DNA of 64,000 nucleotides from Phocoena phocoena (Eukaryota; Chordata; Mammalia; Artiodactyla; Phocoenidae): NCBI RefSeq assembly GCF_963924675.1, contig NC_089238.1, positions 46,766,879-46,830,878 of the forward strand, read 5' to 3'. The first letter of the stretch is position 1, and each line of letters begins with the position of its first letter. The notes under the pieces are model-generated. The model did no database searches. It saw only the letters and a program-made list of their open reading frames with translations, and had not been told where the DNA came from. Both the position numbers and the translations under genes were made by a program. This document shows positions 44,215 to 56,792 of this stretch, in pieces.

Positions 44215-44400
44215 TAGCATGATGACAACGGTTAATATTCACGAAGGCCTACCATGTGCCCGGCCCTTTCATCTGCACATAACAACCGTATGAAGCAGGC
44301 ATGGTTATTATTCCCACTTGATGGATGAGAAGGCCGAGGCATGAAGGAGCCCCACAGCTAATGAGGGGTAGAGCCGCAGCTGGGCTCCAGAATATTCTCT
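44215..44400 (-). mobile_element. MIR SINE, reverse
   Basis: Reverse MIR: TACCATGTGCCCGGCCC, GATGGATGAGAAGGCCGAGG. FA2H intron 1. Confidence 0.75.
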
Positions 44401-45089
44401 CGACAACCATGTACTTCTTCCCTAACCATTCTAGCCAGAAATGAGCTCTTCATTTTCCAACTTAAAAAAAAGTCACACTTTCCATGTGTCCCACTGCCTC
44501 AGTTGGTATTTACAATTTCCTTCCTCTTATTGTTTTTGCATGTTCGGCCCATGATCTTGTTTGTCCAATGGTGGACAAACAATAGATTCTAACAGGCCAG
44601 GAAACTACTGTTTCCTCTCTTCAAGTTACCTAGGGTGGGCTCTTGAAAATATTATATCTCCACTCATACTTCTCGAGTGGATCATGTTTCAGTGTTGGCT
44701 CTTTGCAACATAGCCATGATCCCCTGACACTCCAGACCCCTGAGATGTGGCAGGAACCTCAGGGGATCCTGACTGTGTTGTTCAGGGTGGAGCCCTGAAA
44801 CTCTGCCAGGCTCATGCTCCTTGGAAATATATAAAGAATGGGGGGTGAGCACATCTGCTTGGAAGAGAGAGGTCGCCCAGGACACTGAACACACCATCTT
44901 AGAATGCCACCCGGGCTGGGTGGGGTGGTGCCCAGACACAAGGGTCAAAGTCCAATAATCTGGGCCATATATTCTCAGTGCCCTTTGGCCAAGGGTAGTC
45001 CACAGGATAGGCATGAGCAGAACTGAAAGTACGTTAGTCTGACATGAAATTACCAGCATCTTATTTTGCCAAATAAAAATATTAAAAAA

Positions 45090-45457
45090 GGGGCTTCCTT
45101 GGTGGCGCAGTGGTTGGGAATCCGCCTGCCAATGCAGTGGACACAGGTTTGAGCCCTGGTCTGGGGAGATCCCACGTGCCACAGAGCAACTAAACCCGTG
45201 TACCACAACTACCGAGCCTGTGCTCTAGAGCCCGTGAGCCACAACTACTGAGCCCACGCGCCACAACTGCTGAAGCCCGCGCGCCTGTAGCCCGTGCTCT
45301 GCAACTGCAATAAGAGAAGCCACCGCAATGAGAAGCCCACGCACCACAATGAAGGGTAGCCCCTGCTCGCCTCAACTAGAGAAAGCCCGTGCGCAGCAAC
45401 AAAGACCCAATGCAGCCAAAAAAAAAGAGTAAATAAAATAAATACATGAAAAAACAT
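45090..45457 (+). mobile_element. CHR-type SINE, long form
   Basis: GGGCTTCCTTGGTGGCGCAG start, long CCACAACTACTGAGCC body, AAATAAATA-type tail. Target duplication ATATTAAAAAA at 45079-45089 and 45458-45468. Confidence 0.92.
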
Positions 45458-48205
45458 ATATTAAAAAATTTTTTTAAATTAGCAGCATTTCATAAATGAA
45501 AGAAATAGGTAGGAAACACATGCTTGCAGAATAAAAGGCAGTTCTTCCCAAGGAAGGGCATTTGGCAAATTTACAGGGGGATTAAAAAAAAAAAAGGTTC
45601 CATTTAAAAATATTTATAAATGCAGAAGAAATTACAACCTAAAATTTTGTTTTGTGAGCATTAATTGTACATCATTGTTTTCTTGGTACATGGTGGTCGG
45701 TGTGGGTCTCTAGTCTCTGTGTAACAGGAAGTAGGTCAAATGCTCTCTTTGTTCCAGTTCCAAGGTTTTCTTAACAAATTACTAAAAATCCAGTTTCACA
45801 GAGAGATGTTGGCTGAAAATGAAAACAGAACTTTCAAGGGTTTTTTGTTGTTGTTGTCATTCAGCTGGAAATATTCCGGGTGGAATGAGGGAAATGGAGG
45901 GAGGATCCCCGTGGCTCTCTGCCTCTTTCCTGAGAGCCAGGAGGAAGGGGAGCGGCTCCTGCCCAGCACCAGGCTCACCAGCTTGCTTCCCCAGCCCTAA
46001 GCAGTCAGGGACTCTCCCAAGATGCTGCCCTTGAATCCTGCACCAGCACCTGTCTGAAGGCTGGCACGGGCCGTGCGCTGCCATGAGGGTGGGGAAAGGA
46101 GAGGAAGACGGACGGGGCTGTTTCCTCCTGTCCTCCTGCCACCCCAGCTAATCACAACTTGAGGGTCCTGGAACCACCAGGCAGTCATGTCGTGGGTGAT
46201 AGGCTTTTGGCCAATAGATCGCAGACTGATAATAGAACCAAGGTGCTTTCTGGGTGGCCTCAACGGGACCACAGCCCTCCATGGCAGGAGCCCAGGTTTA
46301 TTAACCACAAGATTGTACACAGCTCCAATACGGGAGGAGATTTCAAGGAGAACCGGAGCAAGCAGCACATGGGTGCTGCCAGGAGCAGAAATGCCCTCAG
46401 GTACAAGGTAGTGTCCTCTAGTGCGTCTTTTATTGACTCTTTTTCTAGGGTCTAGTTGTGAGTTTTCAACAGGTCTCCCATTCCCACTCGGGGGCTGCTC
46501 CCATCCGAACCAGGACAGAGGGCGGGTGTTCCAGGAAGCGAGTCCTGCTGGGAGCCGCCACACCACACACACTGATCTGAGCCATGGTTTCCAGACTTCC
46601 CTGCCTCGTGTTTATTTTATGGTTGAGCCGGGCTCACCCTTGAATTCCATGGGCAAACACCATCTATGAATCAGAAGTATGTAAATGTCATTCCTAGGGA
46701 CTAGGGTACAACTCAGACTCTAAAAGATTTTTTAAAAAGAGTTTCTTGGAAACTTCCATAATGCATTATTTAAAAGACTCTCCTGATCCTGGAAGCAAGC
46801 CTGAAAACCAAAAACCTTTGAAAACCAAAAAGCAGCGGCAAGTGAAGAATACATGTACTCTTTTCCAGGTTTTGGAAATTGTTCTGGGTCCTGCCTTCAG
46901 ATTGCATTAGCTACAGACTTTGGGGAAGGGAAGTGAGTAATTCTGTAGTCAGACTCACAATGGCTTTCACAAGAATAATCAGCCCAAGTGTTGATGGATG
47001 TGGCTTGACATGCGGCGTCCAACCCACCTGTGTCAGATGACAGCTTTCCTAGAGGGTCTACCTGAGGGACACAAGATTGTCCCAGGGGAGCAAGAATGGA
47101 GCTGAAGACCCACCCCTCCTCTTGAGCCCTGCTGACCTTTCCATCCTGGGAAGGCAGGCAGGAGACCTGGCTAGAAGCACATTTATGGTCAGGCCCAAGG
47201 CTGTTTGGGAGAAGCTGGTGAGCCTAGCAAAGTATCGATAGTTCAGGGGCTGAAAGCATCTTGCTTTCCTATGCATTTCCCTGTGATTGCCTCCCAAGCC
47301 AGAATGCAACCTCCATGAGGGTAGAGACCCTGATGCTTTGCTCACTGCTCTGCTCCTGGCAGCTGGCACGGGGTCAGCACCTGAATACGTGCTGAATGGT
47401 ATATTTGAGTAGATGGTGGCCTGTTTAGGGTCTGGGGGCCCAGGCAGGCAGGATGCCTACTTGAGGGGAGAAGGTCAATGTGCCCTGCTAAGGAGACTAG
47501 GTAGGCAGGCACTGCCCACCCTGAGCTGGGAACCACTGGACATGCTGGGCAATATGGGGGAGGAGGTGAGGAGGGCATTTTGATCTCCTTAGATCCTCCC
47601 AGCCACAGTCCAAGGCTGCAAGGAAAGGAGCCAATGAAACAGCAGCACCAGCCCTATTTTCTCCCAGTACGGTGTCAGTTCCCGGCCGCTAATGAATCAT
47701 GATGTCCTCTCAGGTCAGCCCAAGCCACTGCTCTTGTCTCATGGAGATGGTCCTGCTGACACCACCACCCCCTCTCCTGGGCTCCCTCGGCCGCCGCCTC
47801 CTCTCTCACGCTGAGTTCAATGCCCTCGTACCTGAACTCACAGAGGACCCAGAAGTTGTCCCCTGCCAGCTTGCTGAGGTTCCAGCCAGTTCCCCCAACA
47901 TGCATGTCTCTCAGGGAGGCAGCCCTCAGGGGAAGAATCCGGGTCCGACCATCTATTCCAGACCCTGCAGATTCAGCTTTAATGAAGAGACAAAGTTCTA
48001 GACCAGCCTCCCTCATCAACTTGCTTTGTGACCTGAGGATCTTCCTCTTGGAACAAGAAGTGCTTCTCTCTGGCAAAGGCACCCCGAGTTCTTACTCTGT
48101 CCTCAGAAGGTGGGCAGGTGCCTTCAATGAATGAAGCAGGCAGAGTGTGGCTCATAATACAGACTCATTTCGTTTGCGGACTAAACACATAGGAATATTC
48201 TTTTT

Positions 48206-48576
48206 TGTTTGTTTTAATTAACTTTAAAAAATTTTTTTATTTATTTATTTTTGGCTGTGTTGGGTCTTCGTTGCTGCGCATGGGCTTTCTCTAGTTGTGG
48301 CGAGAGGGAGCTACTCTCTGTTGTGGTGCGCGGGCTTCTCATTGTGGTGGCTTCTCTTGTTGTGGAGCACAGGCTCTAGGTGCACAGGCTTCAGGAGTTG
48401 TGGTTCACAGGCTCAGTAGTTGTGGCTCACAGGCTTAGTTGCTCTGCGGCATGTGGGATCTTCCCGGACCAAGGATTGAACCCGTGTCCCCTGCATTGGC
48501 AGGTGGATTCTTAACCACTGAGCCACCAGGGAAGTCTCTGCGAACTTTTTTTTTTTTTTTTTTTTATTTTTGGCTA
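48206..48576 (-). mobile_element. CHR-type SINE plus adjacent truncated SINE tail
   Basis: A long-form reverse SINE (about 48,220-48,538) is followed by TGCGAACT, a T18 run and ATTTTTGGCT, which looks like the 3' tail of a second, truncated element. The near-identical flanks CATAGGAATATTCTTT (48190-48205) and its copy at 48581-48596 enclose both. FA2H intron 1. Confidence 0.8.
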
Positions 48577-49473
48577 AATACATAGGAATATTCTTTACTT
48601 CTATGAGGAAAGATGCTCACTCTCCTTTTTCTTAAAACACGAGGCACCAAGAAACAAAAGACAAGCAAAAACATGAGGAGCCCTTTTGCTAGAGACAGCA
48701 GTACAGAGAAAAAAAGAAATGCAACACGTGCAGTAATCTGTGGTCATTGTCGTGGGGTCTTGGCATGGGGGAGGCTGTGGGGAATGGAGGGGCCTGCAGC
48801 AAACTGGAGGGGGTCACACCCCATTGAAAGGGGGCAGCCCCGACTGAGGTTCAGGTCAGGTGAGGATGGGGCCCAGTGTTGTCAGACCTTCCGACTTCTA
48901 AGAAAAACTGGAAAACTAGATTTCTCTGTGAAATCTCCAGATTTCAAAATCTGATGCATGTTTAAAACAAACACACGATGTGGGCCAAACCAATCTGCCT
49001 GAATACAAACACAGCCCTTAGCCCGCCAGTTTGAAAAGCCTGGGTGAGCTGCAGCCCTCCTGCCCCCAGGACAGCCTCAGAGAAGGATGGGTATGGACGG
49101 GCAAGAGCAAGGGTTTTGTGCTCCTGTTCCCACAACGGGGAATCCACGGGGAGCCCACGTGTACCCACCCAGCTGTACCAATGCCCTGAGTGGGTTGGTG
49201 ACAGGCGGGCAGCACTGAGAGGACCAGAACCCCAGCAAGGCTCAACGAAGGGCAACCGGGGCCTCTTTCTCCCTCTAGGCCAGCCGAGAGGAGGCAGGGT
49301 GTCTGGAAGCAGAAGTGGGTGGTGGATGAGGAGTTTTACCGGCGCTCTTCCCCCTCATGGTGTCTGGAAGGGAGACAAATCCGTGAGGGTGAGGGAATCG
49401 CAGCAGAGATGCAGCTGTGCACCAAGGATGTTCCCTCCAGGGAGGGTTCATTCGATCCTCCGCATGCCCACCC

Positions 49474-49922
49474 CACCTCTAAATTCCTATGTTGATGTCC
49501 TAACCCTAAGTCCATCAGAACATGACCTTATTTGGAACTAGGGTCACTGCAGGTGTGATTAGTTAAAGTGAAGTGATTAGGGTGGGCCCTAATCCAATGT
49601 GGCTGGTGCCCCTATAAAGAGGTGAAATTTGGAAACAGACACACACACTGAGGACACCGTGTGAAGAGGGAGGCAGAGATCAGGGTGAAGCATCTGCAAG
49701 TGCCAAACTGCCAAAGATTACCAACAAAGTACCAGGAGCTAGGGAGAGGCCTGGGACAGAGTCTCTCCCACAGCCCTCACTAGGAACCAAGCCTGCCACA
49801 CCTCAGTCTCCTTCAGAACTTCAGAACACCTAGCCTTCAGAACTGGGACACGTAAATTTCTGTTGCCTAAGCCACCCAGGGTGTGGGACTTGGTTATGTC
49901 AGCGATAGCAAACGAATCCAAG
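49474..49922 (+). mobile_element. MaLR-type LTR (MLT1-like)
   Basis: Phrases TGACCTTATTTGGAACTAGG, AGGGTGGGCCCTAATCCAAT and AATTTCTGTTGCCTAAGCCA in the expected order. Solitary, non-coding. Confidence 0.55.
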
Positions 49923-50135
49923 CTGAACTAGTTTCTCCTGGGTTTGCCTCAGGGCCACAGAAGGAGAAGGAATCCAAACAGGAATGAGAACAAATGATGG
50001 AGGCGTCCAAGGAGATGTGGAGACAAGATCTGAGGAGGTGGCAGAAACCAGGGTCTTACAATCAGCACAGCCTTCCTGCCAGGCCCTTGGTGGCAGCCCA
50101 CACAGACGGCGCTGGGAGGGGTAGGCATTCGAGTA

Positions 50136-50608
50136 CATCAAGTCCCCTACATACGAACCTTCAAGCTGAGAACTTTCAAAGATGCAAACGTGTGTTCCGT
50201 CAACATTAGGCGTGAGTGAAATTGCAGCTTGCCCTCCATCTCCTGTTGCTGGCGATCCTTCAGCTCTACCATCTCCCACCTCCTCTCCCTCCTGCAGTCA
50301 GTAACTCTTCTTGCCTGTTCCCTCGATGCCAGCCCCTGGATGCCAGCTGTTGTACTGGACTACTGTACTTTTCAAGGTACTGGACTGTAAGATTAGAAAT
50401 GTTGTCTTTATTTTTTGTGTTTGTTTTTCATGTATTATCTGTTTGAAAAGTATTATAAACCTTTTACAGTACAGTACTATATAGCCAATTGTGGGTACCT
50501 ACAATTGGGTAGGTTGGGTACCTACCTAACTTTGTTGGACTCATGAACAAATTGGACTTACGAACGTGCACTTGGAACGGAACTCGTTCGTATGTAGGGG
50601 ATTTACTA
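50136..50608. mobile_element. Tc1/mariner (Tigger-type) non-autonomous element
   Basis: A perfect 16-base inverted repeat, TCCCCTACATACGAAC at 50143-50158 and its complement at 50586-50601, bounds about 470 bases. TA dinucleotides immediately outside (50134-50135 and 50609-50610) fit a TA target duplication. No transposase frame is present. Located in FA2H intron 1. Confidence 0.8.
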
Positions 50609-53600
50609 TACCCACCTCCCCAGCCCACCGTTCCCTGTCTAGCAGCCAGGGGTGGCCTTGCTCCCCTTCTTCGGGGCCTGGGAAGTCACTCCCCAGCACC
50701 TGGAAGCACTGTGCTGGGGAGGCAGGCTGAACTGGGGTGGGGGGAGGTCTGGTGCACGGCAACCCCCTTTAGCACAAACCTTGGCCTACTTGGTGATCCC
50801 CACCCCTCACCCGGCCACAAGGCTTCTGGGACAGCTGCACCACCTCCACGGTGAGTGCCATTACCACCTGCACATGTGGCCAACATCTCATCGGGATCAA
50901 CACAATTCTCCCTGAGGACGTGTTCCCTGGATGAGGGAAACGGAGGCAGAGAGGGACCAAGTCACTGATTCAAGGACTCGCAAACAGTTGCTGGGAGATC
51001 CAGCCAGGAATCCACTTCCAGGGCTGTCCCCGCCGAGGTCCTTCCCGTGTCCTCTTCTATCCCCTCTGGGAGGACTCACTGGGATGCTCCAAGCCCCTGC
51101 CTTGAGCCCCCAAGCCCCTCTCTAGTGCCCCAGACCGTCCCCAGAGAGGGTGTGCTTGGATGGTGCATGAGGAGGAGAGAAAAGAGAACAACAAAAAGCC
51201 TGCCCTCTGCATGGCAAACAAACAAGCCGACCGCAGAGGCAGTGAAAGGAGGCTGTGTGCAGCGGGGCGGGGGCTGCAGGAGGCGGGGGAGCCGGCATAA
51301 AGGAATGTTGTTTGGGAAAGCCAGGGCTGGGCACCGAGGGACAGACAGATGGCCTTTTATCCCATGGCCTGGGTTCGGCCTGAAAACCCTTCTTCTGAAA
51401 TGAGAGGGTGCCCCAGGCCCTGTGTCCAGCTGCTCCCCTCCCACGGAGGCCCAGAGGCCCACGTGTCTCAGGATACCTGGGTTGCACATGGCCCAGGCAG
51501 GTCCCGGAAGGAGGAGGACCGTAACCGCACCAAGAGGCTTCCTTGGGGAGAAGCCAGTGTTAACAAGCCCACCCCCGGGCCCCCCAGGGAGCAGCCTCCC
51601 TGGAGCTGGTTGTTTTCTGCAGCCAGAAACATGGGGCGAAAATGAAGGCGGCAGGACCTGCTTGCTTCTGTCTCCAATAGGCTGCTGTGTGATGAGGTCC
51701 AAATCAGAAGCCAGGACCAGCCAAGTCCTGTGGCCTATCCAAGCCTTAAAACATTTAAAATAAACCCCTGATGTGCACAAAACCCAAACCAAAACAAAAT
51801 CCATGCCTAGCAAATGACAAGCCACAGAACTCCCAAAGCACACCCACATCCCACTCGCCCAGTCACTGCAAGGCAGCTAGCTCTGCCAGCCACTCTCCCT
51901 GTATTCATGTTAGGAAGATGAAAGGAAAAGAGAAAATGAGTAGGAATAGGAAACTTGTACCTGAGGTGTGCCCCACACCTCTCTCTCAGAAGACGTGGAG
52001 ATGTGGACAAGACATTCCCAGCCTCCTGGGTCCTTGATGCCAGTTTGCTGTGGACCCAGCATTGTTCTTACTCGTGAAATGAACCCCCTTGGATGACATC
52101 ACCAGAAACCTTGTCACCAGAAGCAGGAGCCAGCATAGGTGGGCATTCCAAGACATCAGAAAAGGGGGCCAGTGGATTGAAACTAGTAAATTACCACTTA
52201 CAACTCGCCATAGCACCCCACAAGTTTTCAGGCTACTAACTTGATCCTCTACCACATCCTGCCACGGAACATCTGTATCCAGGCAGATCTCTTCTGCTCT
52301 AGCCTCTAAACTTAGATGAGGGCACCATTTCCAGGAAGTCACCAAGAGTCAAGTGGACACAGTTTTTTCCCAATGAAAGCCGAACTCGGGGATTTGGAAC
52401 AGCCCGAGGGGAAAACTCCATCTGGGAGCCTGTGCTGGGGAGGTTGACCTGGGCATGGTCACGGGGGACCAGGGGAGCTCTCTGAGGCTCACTTCCTTGG
52501 TCCTGCCTTACAAAACCCTGCCTCGTCTGCAGTGGTAGGATGGGTGGGACCAGAGCTTCAACTCTGATAAGCAGCCTTAGCAACTGCAGCAAATGAACTC
52601 CTCAAGGTTTAGCCTTTTGCAGATTCCACGGGACATCTCTAGACTGTGCTCTCTCAAGTCTTAGACCTCAAGGCACCTCAGGTGGGCTTACAGAATGTGC
52701 TATCCACAGGGAAGACACACTTAAGCCATCTAAAATATATTATCTCCTGACTGACCCAACTTCTATAAAACAACCAATTTCAGATGTAACACTCCGTCTG
52801 TAAGGATTAATCTCAAAATACTATTTTGCTGTTTTATTAAAGGAGAAACAAGACCATTGATTTACAAATAACCTCATATATCTCTATTCCAGAGACAAGA
52901 TTCCTAAATGTGCCTTTTGTAATCTAATAACTTAAGAAAGAAAAATACCGTTGTTGTCTTTGTTTACAAAAGGGCAAATGATTATATTGCCAGAAACAAT
53001 AAAAGCCACTGACCTGTTGTGTAAACAAAACAATAAAAACAACAACAAAAAACAACCTGCCTTATACCCACTACTTCTTTCTACTTATTCAAGCAATTGC
53101 CCCCTCTCCCTTCCTCAGGCATGGAATCTTCTCCCATTTGTAGCTGAGGATGTTGACGTTCAAGAGGTTGACTGGCTTCCCTCCAGTGACACAGTGAGTT
53201 CAAGAACATAAGACTGTTGAACTCTAAACCTGTCTTCTTTTCCACCCTCATTTATCCTGACAACTTCCAAATCCACTGCACATTTCTCAAACTAGCCAAG
53301 TCTACACAGTGAGCCCTGGAACTGGTACCTCCTCATGAGTAATAGCCTACACACCACGCTTTATGCTCAGGTGTTTATACCCATCACTCTAATGATGCTC
53401 AGCCCCAGGGGATGACGTCCTTGATCAGCCTCAAGGCAACCTGTCCTTCTGGGTGGCCAGTGCCTCTCTGACATGGCCACATGTCAGGGACATCACTGAA
53501 TACACGATATGGTGTGATCATGTAGAGAGAGAGCAAGAAGGAGCCATTTGAGAAGGATGCAGGGACACCAGCTTTCTGGTGTCCAGATTAGGGTGCCACC

Positions 53601-53639
53601 ATCCTAGAGAGAAATGCCTTGTGACTCTGGGCCATAGCT

Positions 53640-53850
53640 CAGACCAATGCTTTTTTGCCCAAGAGAACTTTCTGCAATGATGGAAATGTTCTAGATCTGT
53701 CCTGTCCAATATAGTAGTCACTAGCCACATATGTCTACTGAGTGCTTGAAATCTAGCCAGTGTGACTGAGGAACTGAATTTTTATTTATTTAATTTAAAA
53801 TTAAATTGTCACATGTGCCTCGTGGCTACCATATTGGACACCAGATCTCT
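53640..53850. mobile_element. Second copy of the same old repeat
   Basis: Shares GTAGTCACTAGCCACATATG, ACTGAGGAACTGAATTTTTA and CGTGGCTACCATATTGGACA with the copy at 21718-22350 in the same order. Confidence 0.55.
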
Positions 53851-54194
53851 GGGCTCATATATTCAGCTACTATTTGAAATCTCTACCTGGGTGTTTCCTG
53901 GGCATCTCAAACCTAATAGGGTCCTAGTGAACTTTAATTGCCCCATCCCAAACCATGGACCCCCAACCCAGTATTCATCATTCCACAAATCAAACCATCT
54001 AATTGCTCAGGTCAAAACCTTGATGTCACTTTCAACTCCTCTCTTCCCTCACTCCCAATGTTTAATCCCTTAGCAAGACATTTCCAATTTCTATCTACTT
54101 CTTTCTGTCCCAATGGCCTCCCAGTCCAGGCCACCTCTTTTTGTCATCTGGACAACAGGGATGGTCTCTTAGCTCTCTTCCTGTTTCCACTCTT

Positions 54195-54537
54195 TTTAAA
54201 TTAATTAATTAGTTAATTAATTAAGTTTTGGCGGTGTTGGGTCTTTGTTGCTGCACGTGGGCTCTCCCTAGCTGTGGCAAGCGGGGGCTACTCTCCACTG
54301 TGGTGTGTGGGCCTCTCATCGCGGTGGCCTCTGTTGTTGTGGAGCACAGGCTCTAGGTGCGTGGGCCTCAGCAGTTGTGGCATGTGGCCTCAGTAGTTGT
54401 GGCACGCAGGCTTAGTAGTTGTGGCGCATGGGCTTAGTTGCTCCGTGGCATGTGAGATCTTCCTGGACCAGGGCTTGAACCCGTGTCCCCTGCCTTGGCA
54501 GGCGGATTCTTACCCACTGTGCCACCAGGGAAGCTCC
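54195..54537 (-). mobile_element. CHR-type SINE, long form
   Basis: Reverse element; target duplication CTGTTTCC(A/G)CTCTT at 54181-54194 and 54538-54551. FA2H intron 1. Confidence 0.9.
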
Positions 54538-54584
54538 CTGTTTCCGCTCTTGCCTCCCTTCAAGCTACCATTCACATGGCAGCC

Positions 54585-55145
54585 AGAATGATCTAATAAA
54601 CTATAGACCAACTTTGTCAGTGTTCCGCTTCAAGTCCTCCAGCCCCTTGTTCTCAGAGTAAAATCTAAGCCCCCTACAATGACCTGTGAGCCCCGCTGAG
54701 GTAGGGCTCCTGCTGACTCCCCGCTCCAGCCCACACCCACTCCCCGTCGCCCACAGCACTCCAGCAACAGCAGAGCCGCCTTTTGCATGCCTGATGTTAC
54801 CAATCCTGCCAGACCCCAGGACCTTAGTGCTTGCTGTTCCTCTGCCTAGAATGCTTTTTCACCCAGTTCTTATGACAGCTCCTTTTCATCCATCATATAT
54901 CAGTTCCCCAGAGAAGCCTTCCCTGACCATCCCCATCAGAAGCTGCAGCTGTCACTCTGTCACAGCCCCCTGATCTAAAATATATTTTCTGTCTGTCTGT
55001 CTATCTATCTAAAATATATTCTGTTACAGCTCTTGCCACCACCTGTGATTGTCCTATCTATCTCCCTCTGTCTACTGGTAGGTACCCCCCATGAGGGCAG
55101 TGAATAGTTGTCTTTTTATCCCCAGCATCGAGCTTGGTCTGGGCA
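54585..55145 (+). mobile_element. L2 LINE 3' end
   Basis: Long L2-like stretch with CAGAGAAGCCTTCCCTGACC and CCCCATGAGGGCAGTGAATA. A short TCTG/TCTA microsatellite (about 54,991-55,010) has grown inside it. Confidence 0.8.
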
Positions 55146-55927
55146 TGATGAGACTATATCCACTATGTTTGCAGGTGAATAGAGGAAGGAATGGTGGGGA
55201 GAAAGAGGCAGCCCTGCAAGCCCCTGGGACCACTGGGACAGTTGCCAGCCTCTGTTTCAGAGACCAACTGTCCCTGACCAGGGCGCGTGTCCCCAGTCCA
55301 ACATCGTACTTGTCCAGGTGAAGACACAAGGACAGCAGGTTGGTGCAGACCCCACACGCCCTAGCTGGGGGGAGGGGTAACTCTGAGAGACTGAATGTCA
55401 CCACTCTCCAGCTCCTCCAGGGGGTAAGTGGCCTCACCCAAGAGAGTCTGAGCACATAGCAACTCAGATCTTAAAAGCATCCATCCCTCACCACCTAACA
55501 GGAACCTGCCTTTTCTTAGCAGAAGCTGGGGCTAAAGGGGCTCGTAATCATCTATCTCAGTTTAATCTACATGCTCTGTCTTACAGAGCTCACATGATGT
55601 CACTGAAGCCGCAGAAAATCCTGTAGTGATGCAAGGAATAAGGAAATCAAGGCCAAGAGAGGTTTAGTGACTCATGCGATGTCACGTAGCCAGTAAGACC
55701 CAGAGCTAGACCCAGAGCTGCAGATCCCCGGCGCCTCCTCTCTCCTGGAGGGGAATAGGATGGGCTGCTAATTCAGCGCCCGCCACACAACTGCTCTGCA
55801 CTAAGCTCCACTCTGGGAGCTTGGGGACGCTGATTCTTCAGTAATTCCAAGAGATCTACCTACTGAGCCACTTTCAGCGACTCCAGCTTTTCTATCTCCA
55901 TTTTCCCTCTGCCCTTAGCCTTCTAGG

Positions 55928-56052
55928 ACAGTGGGTTGCAAACTTTATGTTGTTTCTAAGGCACACAGAGAGCTTGTTAAAAGTACAGATTTCTGGGGTC
56001 TTGCCTTCAGAGATTCTGATTTTGTAGATTTGGGGAATGGCCCAAGAATATG

Positions 56053-56053
<1 letters not shown>
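55928..56053. mobile_element. hAT-Charlie (MER5A-like) fragment
   Basis: Diverged MER5A-like sequence (AGAGCTTGTTAAAAGTACAG, CAGAGATTCTGATTTTGTAG). It ends where the (TA)n microsatellite starts. Confidence 0.6.

Positions 56054-56054
<1 letters not shown>

Positions 56055-56110
<56 letters not shown>
56055..56110. repeat. (AT)28 microsatellite
   Basis: Uninterrupted AT repeat of 56 bases, probably length-polymorphic. FA2H intron 1. Confidence 0.97.
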
Positions 56111-56113
<3 letters not shown>

Positions 56114-56317
56114 CTTATGGCAATTAATTCTCTAATTTAGTTTTATGTCTATTTTTTCACCCCCAGTGAAACATCAAACTTTTCACACAAGTCTTAAAGT
56201 ATTAGAATCTCTGTTGCTACTAGAGCCATTTTTCTGAAATACAACGCAGTTCTCCAGTGCCTATCACATTCACTTTCTTCTAGGTTATCTGAGCGGCAGA
56301 AGTTGTTTAACGATATC

Positions 56318-56792
56318 TGTATTGGGAGGAATAGTATCTCTCTGCACCCCACCCCTGCCAAATTCATGTCTACCCAGAACCTTGTGAATGTGACTTTATT
56401 TGGACATAGTGTCTTTGCACTGATCATGTTATCATGAGGTCATACTGAGTTAGGGTGGGCTCTGAATCCAATATGACTGGTGTCCTAGTAAGAAGAGGGG
56501 AAATTTGGAGACACAGATGCAGAGACACAGGGAAGAATGCTTTTGTGCAGATGGTTGCAGAGACTGGAGTGATGTATCCACAAGCCAAGGAACACCAAGC
56601 ATTGCCAGCTCCACCAGAAGCTAGGAAAGAGGCAAGGAACAGATTTTCCCTTAGAGCCTCCAGAAGGAACCAACTTTGCCAACTCCTTGATTTCAGACTT
56701 CTAGCATCTAGAATGGTGAGAATAAATTCCTGTTATTTTAAGTGCCCACTTTGTGGTATTTTGTTACAGCTGCTCTAGGAAACTAATACAAT
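56318..56792 (+). mobile_element. MaLR-type LTR (MLT1-like)
   Basis: Same family as 49474-49922: CCAATATGACTGGTGTCC, CAAGCCAAGGAACACCAAGC, TTTTGTTACAGCTGCTCTAG. Solitary, non-coding. Confidence 0.55.

Noticed and set aside
51076..51849. 257-residue minus-strand open frame
   Set aside because: GC-rich intronic DNA with proline/glycine-rich composition, no domain, overlapping frames on both strands open as well.
54181..54551. CTCF-like CCACCAGGGAAG ends of SINEs
   Set aside because: The core needs GGGGGC or GAGGGC where the SINE has GGGAAG, so the match breaks at invariant positions.
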